Positions 21,266 through 30,587 of a stretch of 64,000 bases of DNA are shown in pieces. Where the stretch lies: positions 372,001 through 436,000 of the forward strand of contig JANBVO010000017.1 of NCBI GenBank assembly GCA_030052745.1, given 5' to 3'. The position numbers and the translations under genes were made by a program. Source of the DNA: Pleurostoma richardsiae (taxonomy: Eukaryota; Ascomycota; Sordariomycetes; Calosphaeriales; Pleurostomataceae). Every line of letters begins with the position of its first letter. Within the stretch, counting starts at the first letter, position 1. The notes under the pieces are model-generated. The model searched no databases. It had not been told where the DNA came from and was given only the letters and a program-made list of their open reading frames with translations.

Positions 21266-22427
21266 ATGTCGACCGCGACGACGACGCAGACCGAGGTCAG
21301 GTCCGTTCCGGACGAGACAGCCAAGATGCTCCAGGTCGCCGAGACGAACCACACAAAGCCACTTTGGCTCCAGATGACTCGGCTGAATCCTCCCTTGCCC
21401 AATCCCCAGTGCACGCCCTACGTCTGGAAGTATTCGGAGATCCGCCCCAGCCTCCTTAAGGCCGGGGAGCTTGTGACTGAGCAGCAGGCTGAGCGCAGAG
21501 TCTTGATGCTGGTGAACCCATCTAGAGGCATGTTACAACGGGCCACTTTGACAGCGTCCGGAAGTCGTATCCTATCCGTGCTCGATGCTAATCCACCCGA
21601 TCGCAGATGCTCCCTTCACCACGGATACCATGTACGCCGGCCTCCAGCTTGTCATGCCTAACGAGACAGCAAAGGCCCACCGTCATACGGCTTTTGCGAT
21701 GAGGTTCATCATCGAGGGCGAGGGCGGCTTCACTGCCGTTCATGGCCGGCGCATCAAAATGCGGAGGGGAGACGTCATCCTCACGCCCACCTGGAACTGG
21801 CACGACCACGGCAAGGACGGCTCCGGCCCGATGATCTGGCTTGACGGCCTTGACCTGCCCAACTTTGTTCATTTTCCCGTCCACTTTGTCGAACACTACT
21901 CGTCGCCACGGTACCCCGCCGAAGATGTCGACACAGAGAAGTCCTGGATCGTCTTCCCATGGTCGAAGATGCAGGCCGCCCTCGATGACGCCCCGGGCGA
22001 TTACGCGACCCGCCCTTACCTGCACGAGGATGGAACAGAAGGTATGATCTCCTCGCCTCCTTATTAGCATTGTATCTTCAATTTCCTTATGGTCGTTCGG
22101 CTGACAGCGTCATAACCAGTGAGCAAGATCCTCGGCGGCTCCGCTGCACGCCTCGCCCCTGGTACGAGGTCGCCATTGGTTCAGGAGACCGCGTCGTCCG
22201 TCTATCACGTCGTCGAGGGTTCGGGGTACAGTCGTATTGGTGATGCAATTTACCATTGGAAGAAGGGAGACACATTCTGCATCCCGTCGTGGTATCCTTA
22301 CGAGCACGTTGCCGATGCGGGCCCCAACCCCGTATACCTGTATCGATTCGACGACAAGCCAATGCTGAAGTCCCTAGGGTTCTATAGGTCGGCTGACATG
22401 GATGTCGAGACTCTTGTATCTAACTGA
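21266..22427 (+). CDS. Gentisate 1,2-dioxygenase (bicupin)
   Basis: Opens the gentisate ring to maleylpyruvate with an Fe(II) centre. Exons 21266-21527, 21607-22041 and 22120-22427 give 334 residues. The first intron is best read as a GC-AG intron (AGAG/GCATGT...CGCAG, branch GCTAAT): it yields the family run MLVNPSRDAPFTTDT, while nearby GT donors break it. First cupin: AHRHTAFAMRFIIEGEGG with metal-binding His pair, RGDVILTPTWNWHDHG with the third His, then MIWLDGLDLP. Second cupin: SSVYHVVEGSGYS...WKKGDTFCIPSWYPYEH. Length and order match fungal and bacterial gentisate dioxygenases. The promoter shares the cluster element, and the divergent neighbour is the Zn2Cys6 regulator. Identification is strong, and this enzyme fixes the pathway interpretation. 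Confidence 0.93.
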
Positions 22428-23039
22428 AGTGTTCGACAACAACATGTGGACAAGTCGTGTACAAGTCGGGTAGTCCTCAATTCAAGTCTACATTCCCGAG
22501 AACTGGACATCATATTACAGACCATGACTTCAGTCTTTGATTTAGATTGTAGTATATAACTCAGTTCAGTCCGGGACGAACTTGATAGAGTTTGGAGATG
22601 TATGAGTTGTATCTCCGACCGCCCGACGCATCCACCCCAGCTCGCCGTGAGCTATTTGTAGATGCCGTAGCCGGGGGAAGGTACTACTGTCCCACCGTCC
22701 CGCCACTGGGGTTATCCACGAATGGGAGATTGCTTCGTTGTCTACGTAATTTACCTCCTCATCATAGATCAAGGATCTTCCTCCGGCGATGACCTCCATC
22801 ACTGCTCGGTATTAGGGATCTGGCTTCTTGGTAATGACACCGATAATGGGTTGGCCATTCTGATGAGCCTTGAGCTGAGGAAGCTCAAGTGATCAAACAA
22901 GACTTTCGCTTTAATCTCATTGTATAGGTTACTACTCTAAGGTTTGTAGTTCAGACGAATACGGGATTACCAGCTGGTGTCTTCCACCAGGTTACAACAG
23001 TGCTCTCTCTGGCCACAGAGGCATTTCCCCTCTGTAAAA
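22428..23039. other. Convergent intergenic region, 612 nt
   Basis: This lies between the 3' ends of gentisate dioxygenase and the MFS transporter gene. Short frames occur on both strands (the longest, about 78 codons on the minus strand at 22566-22802, has no recognisable motif). I see no supported gene. Confidence 0.45.
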
Positions 23040-24968
23040 TCAAATCTCATTCTCAAACTTGTGCACCTTGGAGTTGCGGGTCCACCATCTGATCTTCTTT
23101 CCCCATACCCAGAGAGGCAGACCAAGCAGAATTGGACCTGCCGTGAGAGCCAGCTGGACCATGACCGGCGCCAGGTTGCCCTTGGACGCCGTGAGCGAAG
23201 GCACCCAGTAGCTCATGCCAAAGCCGCAGGTATTCTTCAGCACCGTCGCCACGACCATGATCTCTCCCGCAATGGGTTTGTAGCAGTCAACGGCGTAGGC
23301 GATGGCGATGGTCGGGACGCTCGTGACGCAGACTCCGGTCAGCCCGTAGCCCACAACAAGCAGAACCGGCCAAGGCCAGAGGTACTTCTCGCTGCAACCT
23401 CCAACCACCACGCCGACTACCGTCAGCACGAAGTAGGGAAGCAAGACCGGCAGGCGCATCTCCGCCTCGCGGATGCCGCCGTTCCGATTAGTGGACCAAC
23501 GAGCGAACCAGTCCGACAAGGGACCGGCGGTTAGGAAGCCGAAGATTCCACCGACCACGAAGGCAAAATTGGCGAAGCCAACAGCGGAGACGCTAAAGTT
23601 GTATGGTGGAGCACCCAAGACCGAGGATTCCGTGAGGTTCCAGAGGAGGAGCAGGTTAGCCGGCCCAGCGACGGAGAGGCCGGCCCAGAAGATGATGGGG
23701 AAGAGAAAGACCTGCAAGGGAGAGACGACGTCCTCGACGATGAAGCTCTTCCACCGCGGGTCTGGCTTGCAGACAAGGCTGAACTGCCCCTTGGACGGGC
23801 GCCCTTGGCCGATGGGAATGGATATTTGCTGAGGGATGGGATTCTCAGTGTGAGACGTCGTGGATCCTTTGTCTTCTGCCACAACTTCAAGAGACGGTGG
23901 GGTGGACTCCTGACGATGAAACTTGGTTTCGGGGAAGAATAAGATGAGGGTGACCAGGTTGAATGTTGTCAGACCGACCGAGAGCCAGAAAAAGCTCCGC
24001 CATCCGTGGCTAGAAGGTAAAAGATGCTGCGTCAGCCGCTAGGCAGTCGAGGTCACGGTGCTTATGCCAGGGAGAGGTGGCTGGAGAACTGCATTGGTCG
24101 GTTGGAATTACTCACGCAGTAGCGATGTTTCCTGAGATGACCGGGCCTATGAAGAGACCGAGAAAGTACATAGCGCTGGAATCGTGTCATAACTGTTAGA
24201 GATCGAGATGCTCGCCCACATCGAGTCTGTCAAACTGATCTGCTGGTGCTCACTCACAAGTACGCTCCCATCCACACGCCTCGCTCATGGAGAAAGAAGA
24301 TGTCGGCAATGACCTGGACCATGAGACTCTCGCTTGTGGCGGTCGCGATGCCATTGAGCACACGAGCTCCCAGCAAGCTGCCGTAAGACTTGGCCAATGC
24401 CTCCCAGATGCATGATCCAATGCACAGGAGGCCGAGGGCGATGCTCGCAAATCGGCGGCCAAAGATATTGGAGATGGGGACGATGGCGAAGTTTGCGTAT
24501 CCGAGGGCCAGGACGCAGCTGCCCGTGAGGAGGTTCAGTTGCGTTTGTGAGAGCTGCATTTCCGCCCCCAGTAACGGAAACATGGGCGCCATGGAGAGGG
24601 CCGATGCGACAACGACGAAGCAGTAGGCAGCCTGGACAGCGGTGGCAATATCTATAATTCATATAGGTTAGCTTGGGGGCGCAATGATTCTCGCCCAAAC
24701 AGGGATTCTGGCATTTCTCTTACATTTCCAGGTTAATGTCCAGTTGAGGGGATCGCGAGGGTCTTCAGACGGATGCGGAATAAGTCTGCGTGCCTCACGG
24801 TCATCAGCAAGAAGCTTTCCCCTACACCTTCTACTGGATCAAGGCAACTCACACTTGGTGGCTCTTAGGCCCGTGGACAAAGTGTATTTCGTCCACATCG
24901 CGCATAATCTCCGTTCCCGGGATATGCTCGACGTGCAGCTTGTTGAAGGCTTCATTATCCTGTTCCAT
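23040..24968 (-). CDS. MFS transporter (DHA1-like), probable aromatic compound transporter
   Basis: A twelve-helix major facilitator protein. Exons 24968-24853, 24785-24724, 24651-24258, 24175-24116 and 24009-23040 encode 533 residues. Splices restore HQVLIPHPSEDPRDPLNW (the SEDPxNPxNW-type pre-TM1 motif of fungal DHA1/polyamine-type carriers), LTWKYIATAVQAAY and MGAYFAMYFLGLFIGP. The A-like loop between TM2 and TM3 is ISNIFGRRFASI, and R..NG.. (ARVLNGIATATSESL) marks TM4. The central loop (SLEVVAEDKGSTTSH...) is polar and long. The promoter shared with the alcohol dehydrogenase has four CTCCCCG cores, so it belongs to the catabolic cluster. Whether it imports the aromatic substrate or exports toxic intermediates cannot be told from sequence. 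Confidence 0.87.
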
Positions 24969-25651
24969 GTTGGGCCGACGCTTTCAAGTTTTATTGGGTG
25001 ATCTTGATTATCGAGGTTTAGCAGCCGGCGTGGAAGACGCTTGAACACCGCGAAGCATATGAAGAAGGGGATGGTAAAGGCTCTTATAGAGTGAACGATA
25101 TGCAGGCACCGTGCATAGGTAGGAGATCCCTGTCTCTCCGCTTCATTGCTTGCTCATCCGTGCGCGACCAGCCAAGTACTGCCCGAGACAGTCTCGTCTC
25201 CGTCGGCAATCAAGTACCTTGTGTGTTCTATCTCCCCGCGAGAGTCCCACGAAACTTCTTGATCCCCACATCTCCTCCCCGCAAACCCCACAAAGTCTCC
25301 CTGGTCTCCCCGCAAAGTCCCACCACGCGGAAGGTGACCGATGGGTGCAAGTGCAGGCCCGGGGAGCGGCAATAACGGCAGGTATCCGACTCGGCGCCCC
25401 CGAAGGATCCGGACTAGGAAATAGGCAATATCCCGGCTCCTATTGGACGCTTCTGTAGACGGTGGACAAGTCAGGGGAGCATTTTCGAGCTGAATCGGTC
25501 TTAAACCACCTATGCTCAGACCTGAGAGATGCGATATTGTGAAAGTCACGCACAACCACTCAAGAATAGGGAAGGAAAGAGAAGATAAGGAGGAAATAAA
25601 GTGGGCCAGTCGTCGGTCATCTAGCGACGTTCTCTTCCCTTCCTTGAAACA
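24969..25651. promoter_or_regulatory. Divergent promoter, MFS transporter / alcohol dehydrogenase, with a CTCCCCG array
   Basis: 683 nt between two divergent starts. It carries CTCCCCG at 25232-25238, 25275-25281 and 25306-25312 and an inverted copy at 25360-25366. Two of the direct copies continue as GCAAA (CTCCCCGCAAACCCC and CTCCCCGCAAAGTCC) and the first as GCGAGAGTCCC. The copies are spaced 43, 31 and ~54 nt apart. This is the densest cluster of the motif in the window and links these two genes to the gentisate genes. Confidence 0.55.
25228..25366. promoter_or_regulatory. Four-copy CTCCCCG array
   Basis: Three direct and one inverted copies of the cluster element within 139 nt. The first copy reads CTATCTCCCCG, an 11-nt match to 15565-15575. 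The array lies 260-400 nt from the transporter ATG and 285-425 nt from the dehydrogenase ATG, normal positions for fungal upstream activating sites. Confidence 0.55.
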
Positions 25652-27040
25652 ATGGCTGCTATCCCCGAACAGCAGACCTCACTCTGGGTCGATTCTCCCG
25701 GTAAGGGTGCAAAGGTCTTCCTCAACCACGATGTTCCCGTTCCAACCCCAGGAGACAAAGAGCTCCTGGTCAAGATTGAATGTAGCGGCCTCTGGTATAT
25801 CGCCCAGCCCCAACGCATTGTTCGCAGAGACATTGATCACTGACAAGCACTCTCTCCCCTGGCTCAAGCCACTCAGATATCTATAACATCAATGGCTCCC
25901 ACCCAATGGACGTTCATGTCCCTGGACATGAGGGCGTCGGCACGATAGTGCGGCTCGGAGAGCGGGTTGCGCAAGCCGCCTCGACTCTACGTCTTGGCCA
26001 GCGCGTCGGCGTCAAGTGGATTCACGAGACTTGCGGAACATGCGACATCTGCGAGCGCGACGAGACTTCTTGTCCCAACCAGCACAACTCTGGTCGCGAT
26101 CGGCCGGGAACTCTCCAGCAGTTCGTCGTGGTACCAGCTCGCAATGCAACGCCTATCCCAGACGGGATCAGTAGTGCTGCCGCCGCGCCACTCCTTTGCG
26201 GTGAGTACCGCCGTATGCCCAGAGGGGGTCGAAGAGGTGCAGGGCCTCTTCGACTAGCCAGCAGCCCCGCGGCGAGGCAGAGTGTGAGCTTCTGAGTCAC
26301 TGGAACATCGTGGGACTGAACAGTACTTTGCTTAACAGCGGGATTGACGATGTACTCGGCTATTGGGAAGTCACGGACGCGACAAGGGGACTGGATCGTT
26401 ATCCAAGGTGCCGGCGGTGGATTGGGCCATATGTTCGAGCAGTCCTCGCCCACCTGGTGACGAGAGTAGATACTGACCCAGAGAGCAGTGGAGTCCAGGT
26501 TGCGGCTCGGCGCGGTCTTAGGGTCATTGCTATCGATGCGTGAGTTTCGAACCTCCAAACTTGCGTCTCCTTCTCGAGCGACTGACTCATTGTATCATCA
26601 GAGAAGACAAAAGAGCATTCTGTCAAGAGATAGGTGCGTCTGCTTTCTTTGACTTCCGTGACCAGGACCTGGAACGAAAAATCATGGACTTGACATCATC
26701 GCTCGGGGCGCACGCCGTGGTATGCTGCGCGGGATCGGAGGCAGGCTATAACCAAGCCTCCAAGCTGCTGCGACGGGGCGGCACACTTGTCTGCGTCGGG
26801 CTACCGTCCGACACGAGTTATTGCCTACCAATCGGTCCTATGGATATGGTCGTTCGGGGGCTATGTGTGATCGGGTCGTCGGTAGGCACGGAGGATGAGA
26901 TGCAAGAGCTTCTCCAGCTAGCGAGTCAGGGAGAGGTAGTTCCGCAAGTTGAGGTCCTCCCACTGGAATGCTTCCAGGAGGCCATCGAGGCTGTCAGGAC
27001 TTCCAGAGCGCCTGGGAAGCTGGTCCTGACAATGCCTTAA
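25652..27040 (+). CDS. Zinc-dependent alcohol dehydrogenase (Adh1/AdhP type)
   Basis: Interconverts alcohols and aldehydes; in this cluster the likely role is oxidising an aromatic alcohol. Exons 25652-25794, 25869-26200, 26339-26432, 26489-26539 and 26602-27040 give 352 residues. The first splice restores the catalytic-zinc Cys in ECSGLCHSDIYNING; GHEG supplies the zinc His and the structural zinc site is CGTCDICERDETSC. The splice at 26200/26339 gives APLLCAGLTMYSA, with the third zinc ligand. The Rossmann motif is GAGGGLGHIGVQVAA, interrupted by an intron, and the C-terminal half ends with KLVLTMP. Several frames appear broken if introns are ignored, but all introns have proper borders, so the gene is intact. 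It is divergent from the MFS transporter over the CTCCCCG array. Confidence 0.9.
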
Positions 27041-27679
27041 CTTGCGCGTCTAGAAACGATACGTACTGGGTAGTTACCCTCAAAGAACTCGAGAACCTCA
27101 GCTGCGATATTTAAATTTTTTTTTACAGACGGTATAATGGTATGTATGCGTTTCGCCTTAACTCGGCTATATTTGCGTTCCTCTAAAGTCCGGAGTATCC
27201 TTTATCGTAATTTCGAGCTTTGGGAGAGACTGATGTATTGCGGAACCGAAGTTGCGGAGCTCGGCGACCACTGCAACAGTCGAGCTTGCCCTGTTATGCA
27301 ATGTTAGGGCGGCCTCCCTGCGCTGAGCCCCCGGTGATTAGGATGGTAATGACACTAAAAAGGCCCCTGGATGTCGAAGGAAGTTTGACCAATGGGCCAC
27401 GGCAGACAGCGGCACTGCTGGGCAGCCCCGCATGATGCCTCGCAAGGTCGGTTGGGGAGCAAAGAGGCGCAGCCTGTCACCACCGGGGAAGCCGCCTTGT
27501 TGCCTTAAGGTGGCTATAACGTGGCGGGTGCTCGATATCCAAGAAGAGAATCAATGCGAAGAACTATAAAGGTTTCGATGGGCATGACCCAAAACACACA
27601 ATGCCCGGATGATGCAACATAAGAGACGGGAAGATAAACGCATCTGCTGCAATTGACACTTTCGAATACAAGCCAAGCG
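27041..27679. other. Intergenic region, 639 nt
   Basis: 3' flank of the alcohol dehydrogenase and upstream region of the 2EXR-domain gene. An AT-rich spot with a T-run lies at 27110-27130. No supported reading frame, and the cluster motif is absent, which places the right border of the gentisate cluster here. Confidence 0.45.
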
Positions 27680-28504
27680 ATGGTCTCAGTGCCCTGGAAG
27701 ACCCTGAGCAGCCGTAAGGTTTCAGCTCGTCGCCCGAAGCAACTCCAACCCGAACTGTCGACTGCGAAGTTCGAACCTTTTCCTCGCCTTCCACTTGAGC
27801 TTAGGCGGGAGATATGGAATTACGCACTCCTCGTTTGCCTCTCAGAGCCGGCTGTCTGCGTCTTGTCATCTCCGCAAACCGGCCTGGCAGCACAGCTTAC
27901 GCCGACTCGTGAAGTCCAGAATCCTCATACGGCACTGAGGGCGGTCAACACTGAGGCCCGCCAGGTCGCGCTGGAGACGCCCTTCAGTCGAGACTACAAC
28001 CCCCAGATTGATATCCTGTACATCCCGTCGGGCAGCTTTCGCTCTTTTACAGGGAACGAATGCCGCATCAACAAGTGGGTCGCCGAGATCAGACACCTGG
28101 CCCTAGCGCTCCCGGTTGCTGACAGCGGCCTCTGGCTGCCCTACGCAATGGAGGAACTCGAAAAGTTGGAGAGCATATCGATCGTGTATCCCAAGGCAAC
28201 AGGGGTTGTGGACGTGGACGACGATGTCAAACTTCCGAGCCAGGAGCGACTGAAGCTGAGAAAGCTGTCGGACGAGGAGGCGAAGGGCGGCTTGAAGATC
28301 CACGCGGACTACGTGTACGACACTTGGGCGGGAGGCATTCCGATTCAGTGGATCAAGTCTCCGGAGGAGCATCTCGCGATGGTGAAGGCGGACTTAAACA
28401 GGAAGACAATGCCCGGAAATCTCAGTGTTGGTCGAACAGTGCCTTGCTGGGACCAGAAAGCGAAATGCCTTAAACTGAGATTTGAGGCTCGGTGTTTTGA
28501 TTAA
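27680..28504 (+). CDS. 2EXR-domain protein of unknown function
   Basis: One exon of 274 residues; the frame is open further upstream but 27680 is the first ATG. Near residues 37-60 it has FEPFPRLPLELRREIWNYAL, the start of the 2EXR domain, an F-box-like fold very common and expanded in filamentous ascomycetes. The domain continues to the second block, LRAVNTEARQVALETPF, then PQIDILYIPSG. The C-terminal half (KLPSQERLKLRKLSDEEAKGG and beyond) is charged without known motif. Role unknown; this family is usually variable between strains. Nothing links it to the neighbouring clusters. Confidence 0.75.
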   Translation: MVSVPWKTLSSRKVSARRPKQLQPELSTAKFEPFPRLPLELRREIWNYALLVCLSEPAVCVLSSPQTGLAAQLTPTREVQNPHTALRAVNTEARQVALETPFSRDYNPQIDILYIPSGSFRSFTGNECRINKWVAEIRHLALALPVADSGLWLPYAMEELEKLESISIVYPKATGVVDVDDDVKLPSQERLKLRKLSDEEAKGGLKIHADYVYDTWAGGIPIQWIKSPEEHLAMVKADLNRKTMPGNLSVGRTVPCWDQKAKCLKLRFEARCFD

Positions 28505-28771
28505 GGCTGACTATTTGGGGATCGGTGCGAGAATTGTCTGTACGACATGATGAAATGAGACTCTCGACGCTTTCCGATGTTTATTCCAAGTTCTGATTGC
28601 CATAGACCTTCAAAGGGCAGGGGGAAGGAGGCATTCCACGGCGTACACACTTTGCGCGATAGAATCTGCATATATCAAGAATTACAAAATCAGGCATAGA
28701 TAGTGAATCAGTACCTCTATTCTGAAAGAGCCTGGCTGATGGTCTGATCCTTACTCCAACAATCTCGAATA

Positions 28772-29812
28772 TCATTGCAAAGCAACCGTGATGACTTCAG
28801 GATCCAAGTCTGGACGACCGAATGACACCTCTGCTCTGCAATGCGAGAGATCCATAATGATAGTCGCAAGCGTTGCGATCTGCTCCAATAGTTCCACATC
28901 TGGGGGGGAAGAACGAGAGATTGAGTAATCCCCGTCGTTTCGGTCCTTGAGCCGGTCCCGGATGGACGCAAATGATGGCTTGGCCCCCTTCGAGAGTTTT
29001 TGAGCCCTTTCCAGTCGCGTGAACGAGTTGGTCGTGGGGTGATCCTTAACCTTCGCTGTAGCTTCTGGGGAGAACAGATGATTTGTATGGCATACAGTGC
29101 CCTCCTCATCGAGCAGAATATCGAAGTTACCCCGAGGAGACACCTCGACGCTGGCGCATTTGCCACTTCCGTCCGCCATCAGAAAGTTCGCCGCGGACGC
29201 GACCCCAAAGTGGTCTAGGACTCGGTGCGCTTCGTCAAATGAGGTGCTCTCTAACACCTTGCGGAGGGCGACGTGTATCGGCAGCATCTCGGTGGAGCAG
29301 GCGCCGCAGCGGATAGCATTGAGGCAAACCCCGACTCCTCGATCGTTGAAGCCATATTTGCCCACAATGCCCGCCTCGGCGAGCATGAAGAAGACGGGCT
29401 TTCCTGGAACGTGTACTTCCAAGCCGACCAGCGAGTGTCTCTGGCTTTCCATCCAGTCCCAGTTCTGCGCAACGAACGTGCTTGGCCCGTCGACCTGGCC
29501 AATGGATGTGCAGCCGTCGGAGTAATGAGTGAGGGCTATTTCGCTGCGTAGGTTGAGGGCCAGGATGTCTTGGAAGCCTACTCCCGCTGCTTTCGCTAAG
29601 GCCTCCATCTCTTCCACAATTTCCGGGCACTTCTCCTGAAGTATTGGTAACCAGCGATGCGCACTTTGACATGATTGCTCCCAGGTCATCCCCGTCGTCT
29701 GCTGAAAGATATCCTTGTAAGAGTCGATCGAGTACAGGATCTCTTCTTTGGCAGCGATCCCATACTGGGCGCCTATTTCAGACGGGCTGCCCTTTAAGGT
29801 GATTCGCTTCAT
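28772..29812 (-). CDS. Acyl-CoA:6-aminopenicillanate acyltransferase-like Ntn hydrolase (peptidase C45)
   Basis: A single-exon gene of 346 residues resembling the penicillin acyltransferase AatA/IAT fold. These proteins self-cleave before a Cys that becomes the N-terminal nucleophile. Here the site is DG/CTS with Cys at about residue 101, matching Gly102-Cys103 of the penicillin enzyme. Other shared blocks: AQNWDWMESQR, AEAGIVGKYGFNDRGVGVCLNA, the HVALRKVLEST helix, CHTNHLFSP, NSFTRLERAQKL and the C-terminal EVSFGRPD. It ends in VALQ, so the peroxisomal C-terminal signal of the penicillin enzyme is missing. Beta-lactam genes are not in the window, so amide hydrolysis or N-acyl transfer on another compound is more likely. 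Divergent from a Zn2Cys6 regulator over 775 nt. Confidence 0.85.
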   Translation of the reverse strand: MKRITLKGSPSEIGAQYGIAAKEEILYSIDSYKDIFQQTTGMTWEQSCQSAHRWLPILQEKCPEIVEEMEALAKAAGVGFQDILALNLRSEIALTHYSDGCTSIGQVDGPSTFVAQNWDWMESQRHSLVGLEVHVPGKPVFFMLAEAGIVGKYGFNDRGVGVCLNAIRCGACSTEMLPIHVALRKVLESTSFDEAHRVLDHFGVASAANFLMADGSGKCASVEVSPRGNFDILLDEEGTVCHTNHLFSPEATAKVKDHPTTNSFTRLERAQKLSKGAKPSFASIRDRLKDRNDGDYSISRSSPPDVELLEQIATLATIIMDLSHCRAEVSFGRPDLDPEVITVALQ

Positions 29813-30587
29813 TCTGGATGTTTGAGCTCGGGTTCCCCGTTAAATGAGGAGAGTACGAAGAAGAAAATGGATAGGATTTCACGCATGCGATAGTCCTACA
29901 AGATGATCGACCGGTTCGCCGATAGCACCTCAATACTGCGGACTACATACATCCGCCGAGGAGGCAAATTGCGGGGCCATTGTCTTAAGGCGCAATGGCC
30001 GCCGGGCTGCCGCCGGCCAATTCACTTGCGGCTTACTGCAAGGCTCAACAGCCACGTCTTCACTTGTATGGACTTCACACGCGCCGGGAGTCTTTCGTCT
30101 AATGTCCTCCAACTCTAATGCCAACTGTCGCGTATCATATATCCTGTTCTTGGCCTTCATGACTATGAAAGAGCCCTAGGCGCCCTGCACCCTGCCGCAC
30201 GCCCCGAGCTCCAAGCTCCAGCCTCCAGATCTACAGACTACTGTCTACTTTAGTGAACAGCGCGTACCATGCCGTATTTGGGTATTAGATGCGCCCGAGA
30301 CCGGCATTATGATATCCTGAAAAAAGTATGATCTCATTGGCTAGTCCTCAAGATGGGGGACTCACCTGTGTCGAGCCTAGCTTGACCACAATCTTTCTCT
30401 CCAGATTCGCATCTACCCGAGCGAAGCATTGCTCACTTCAGCAGCTGGATACCCAGGACTAATTTGAATGGTGTGAGATGCGATATTAAGTCTTGAATTG
30501 TGTGCTTTTCAAGTATGACCGGAGTATTTGGCTGAAGACCCCTGTTCCTATCCACGGCGAGCCTCCTCACACCTTGGCTATGCACCG
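29813..30587. promoter_or_regulatory. Divergent promoter, acyltransferase-like gene / Zn2Cys6 regulator
   Basis: 775 nt with only short, overlapping, motif-free frames. The arrangement (enzyme and regulator divergent over one long promoter) parallels the gentisate and Amadori-oxidase units in the same window. CGG/CCG triplets occur at 29924-30020 (CCGGTTCGCCG, CCGCCGGGCTGCCGCCGG). No CTCCCCG element seen. Confidence 0.4.

Noticed and set aside
22566-22802. 78-codon minus-strand frame between dioxygenase and transporter
   Set aside because: Short, without motif and lying in a convergent 3' region.
25795-26338. Apparent frame breaks suggesting that the alcohol dehydrogenase is a pseudogene
   Set aside because: All breaks coincide with introns having good borders, and removing them restores zinc-binding and Rossmann motifs.
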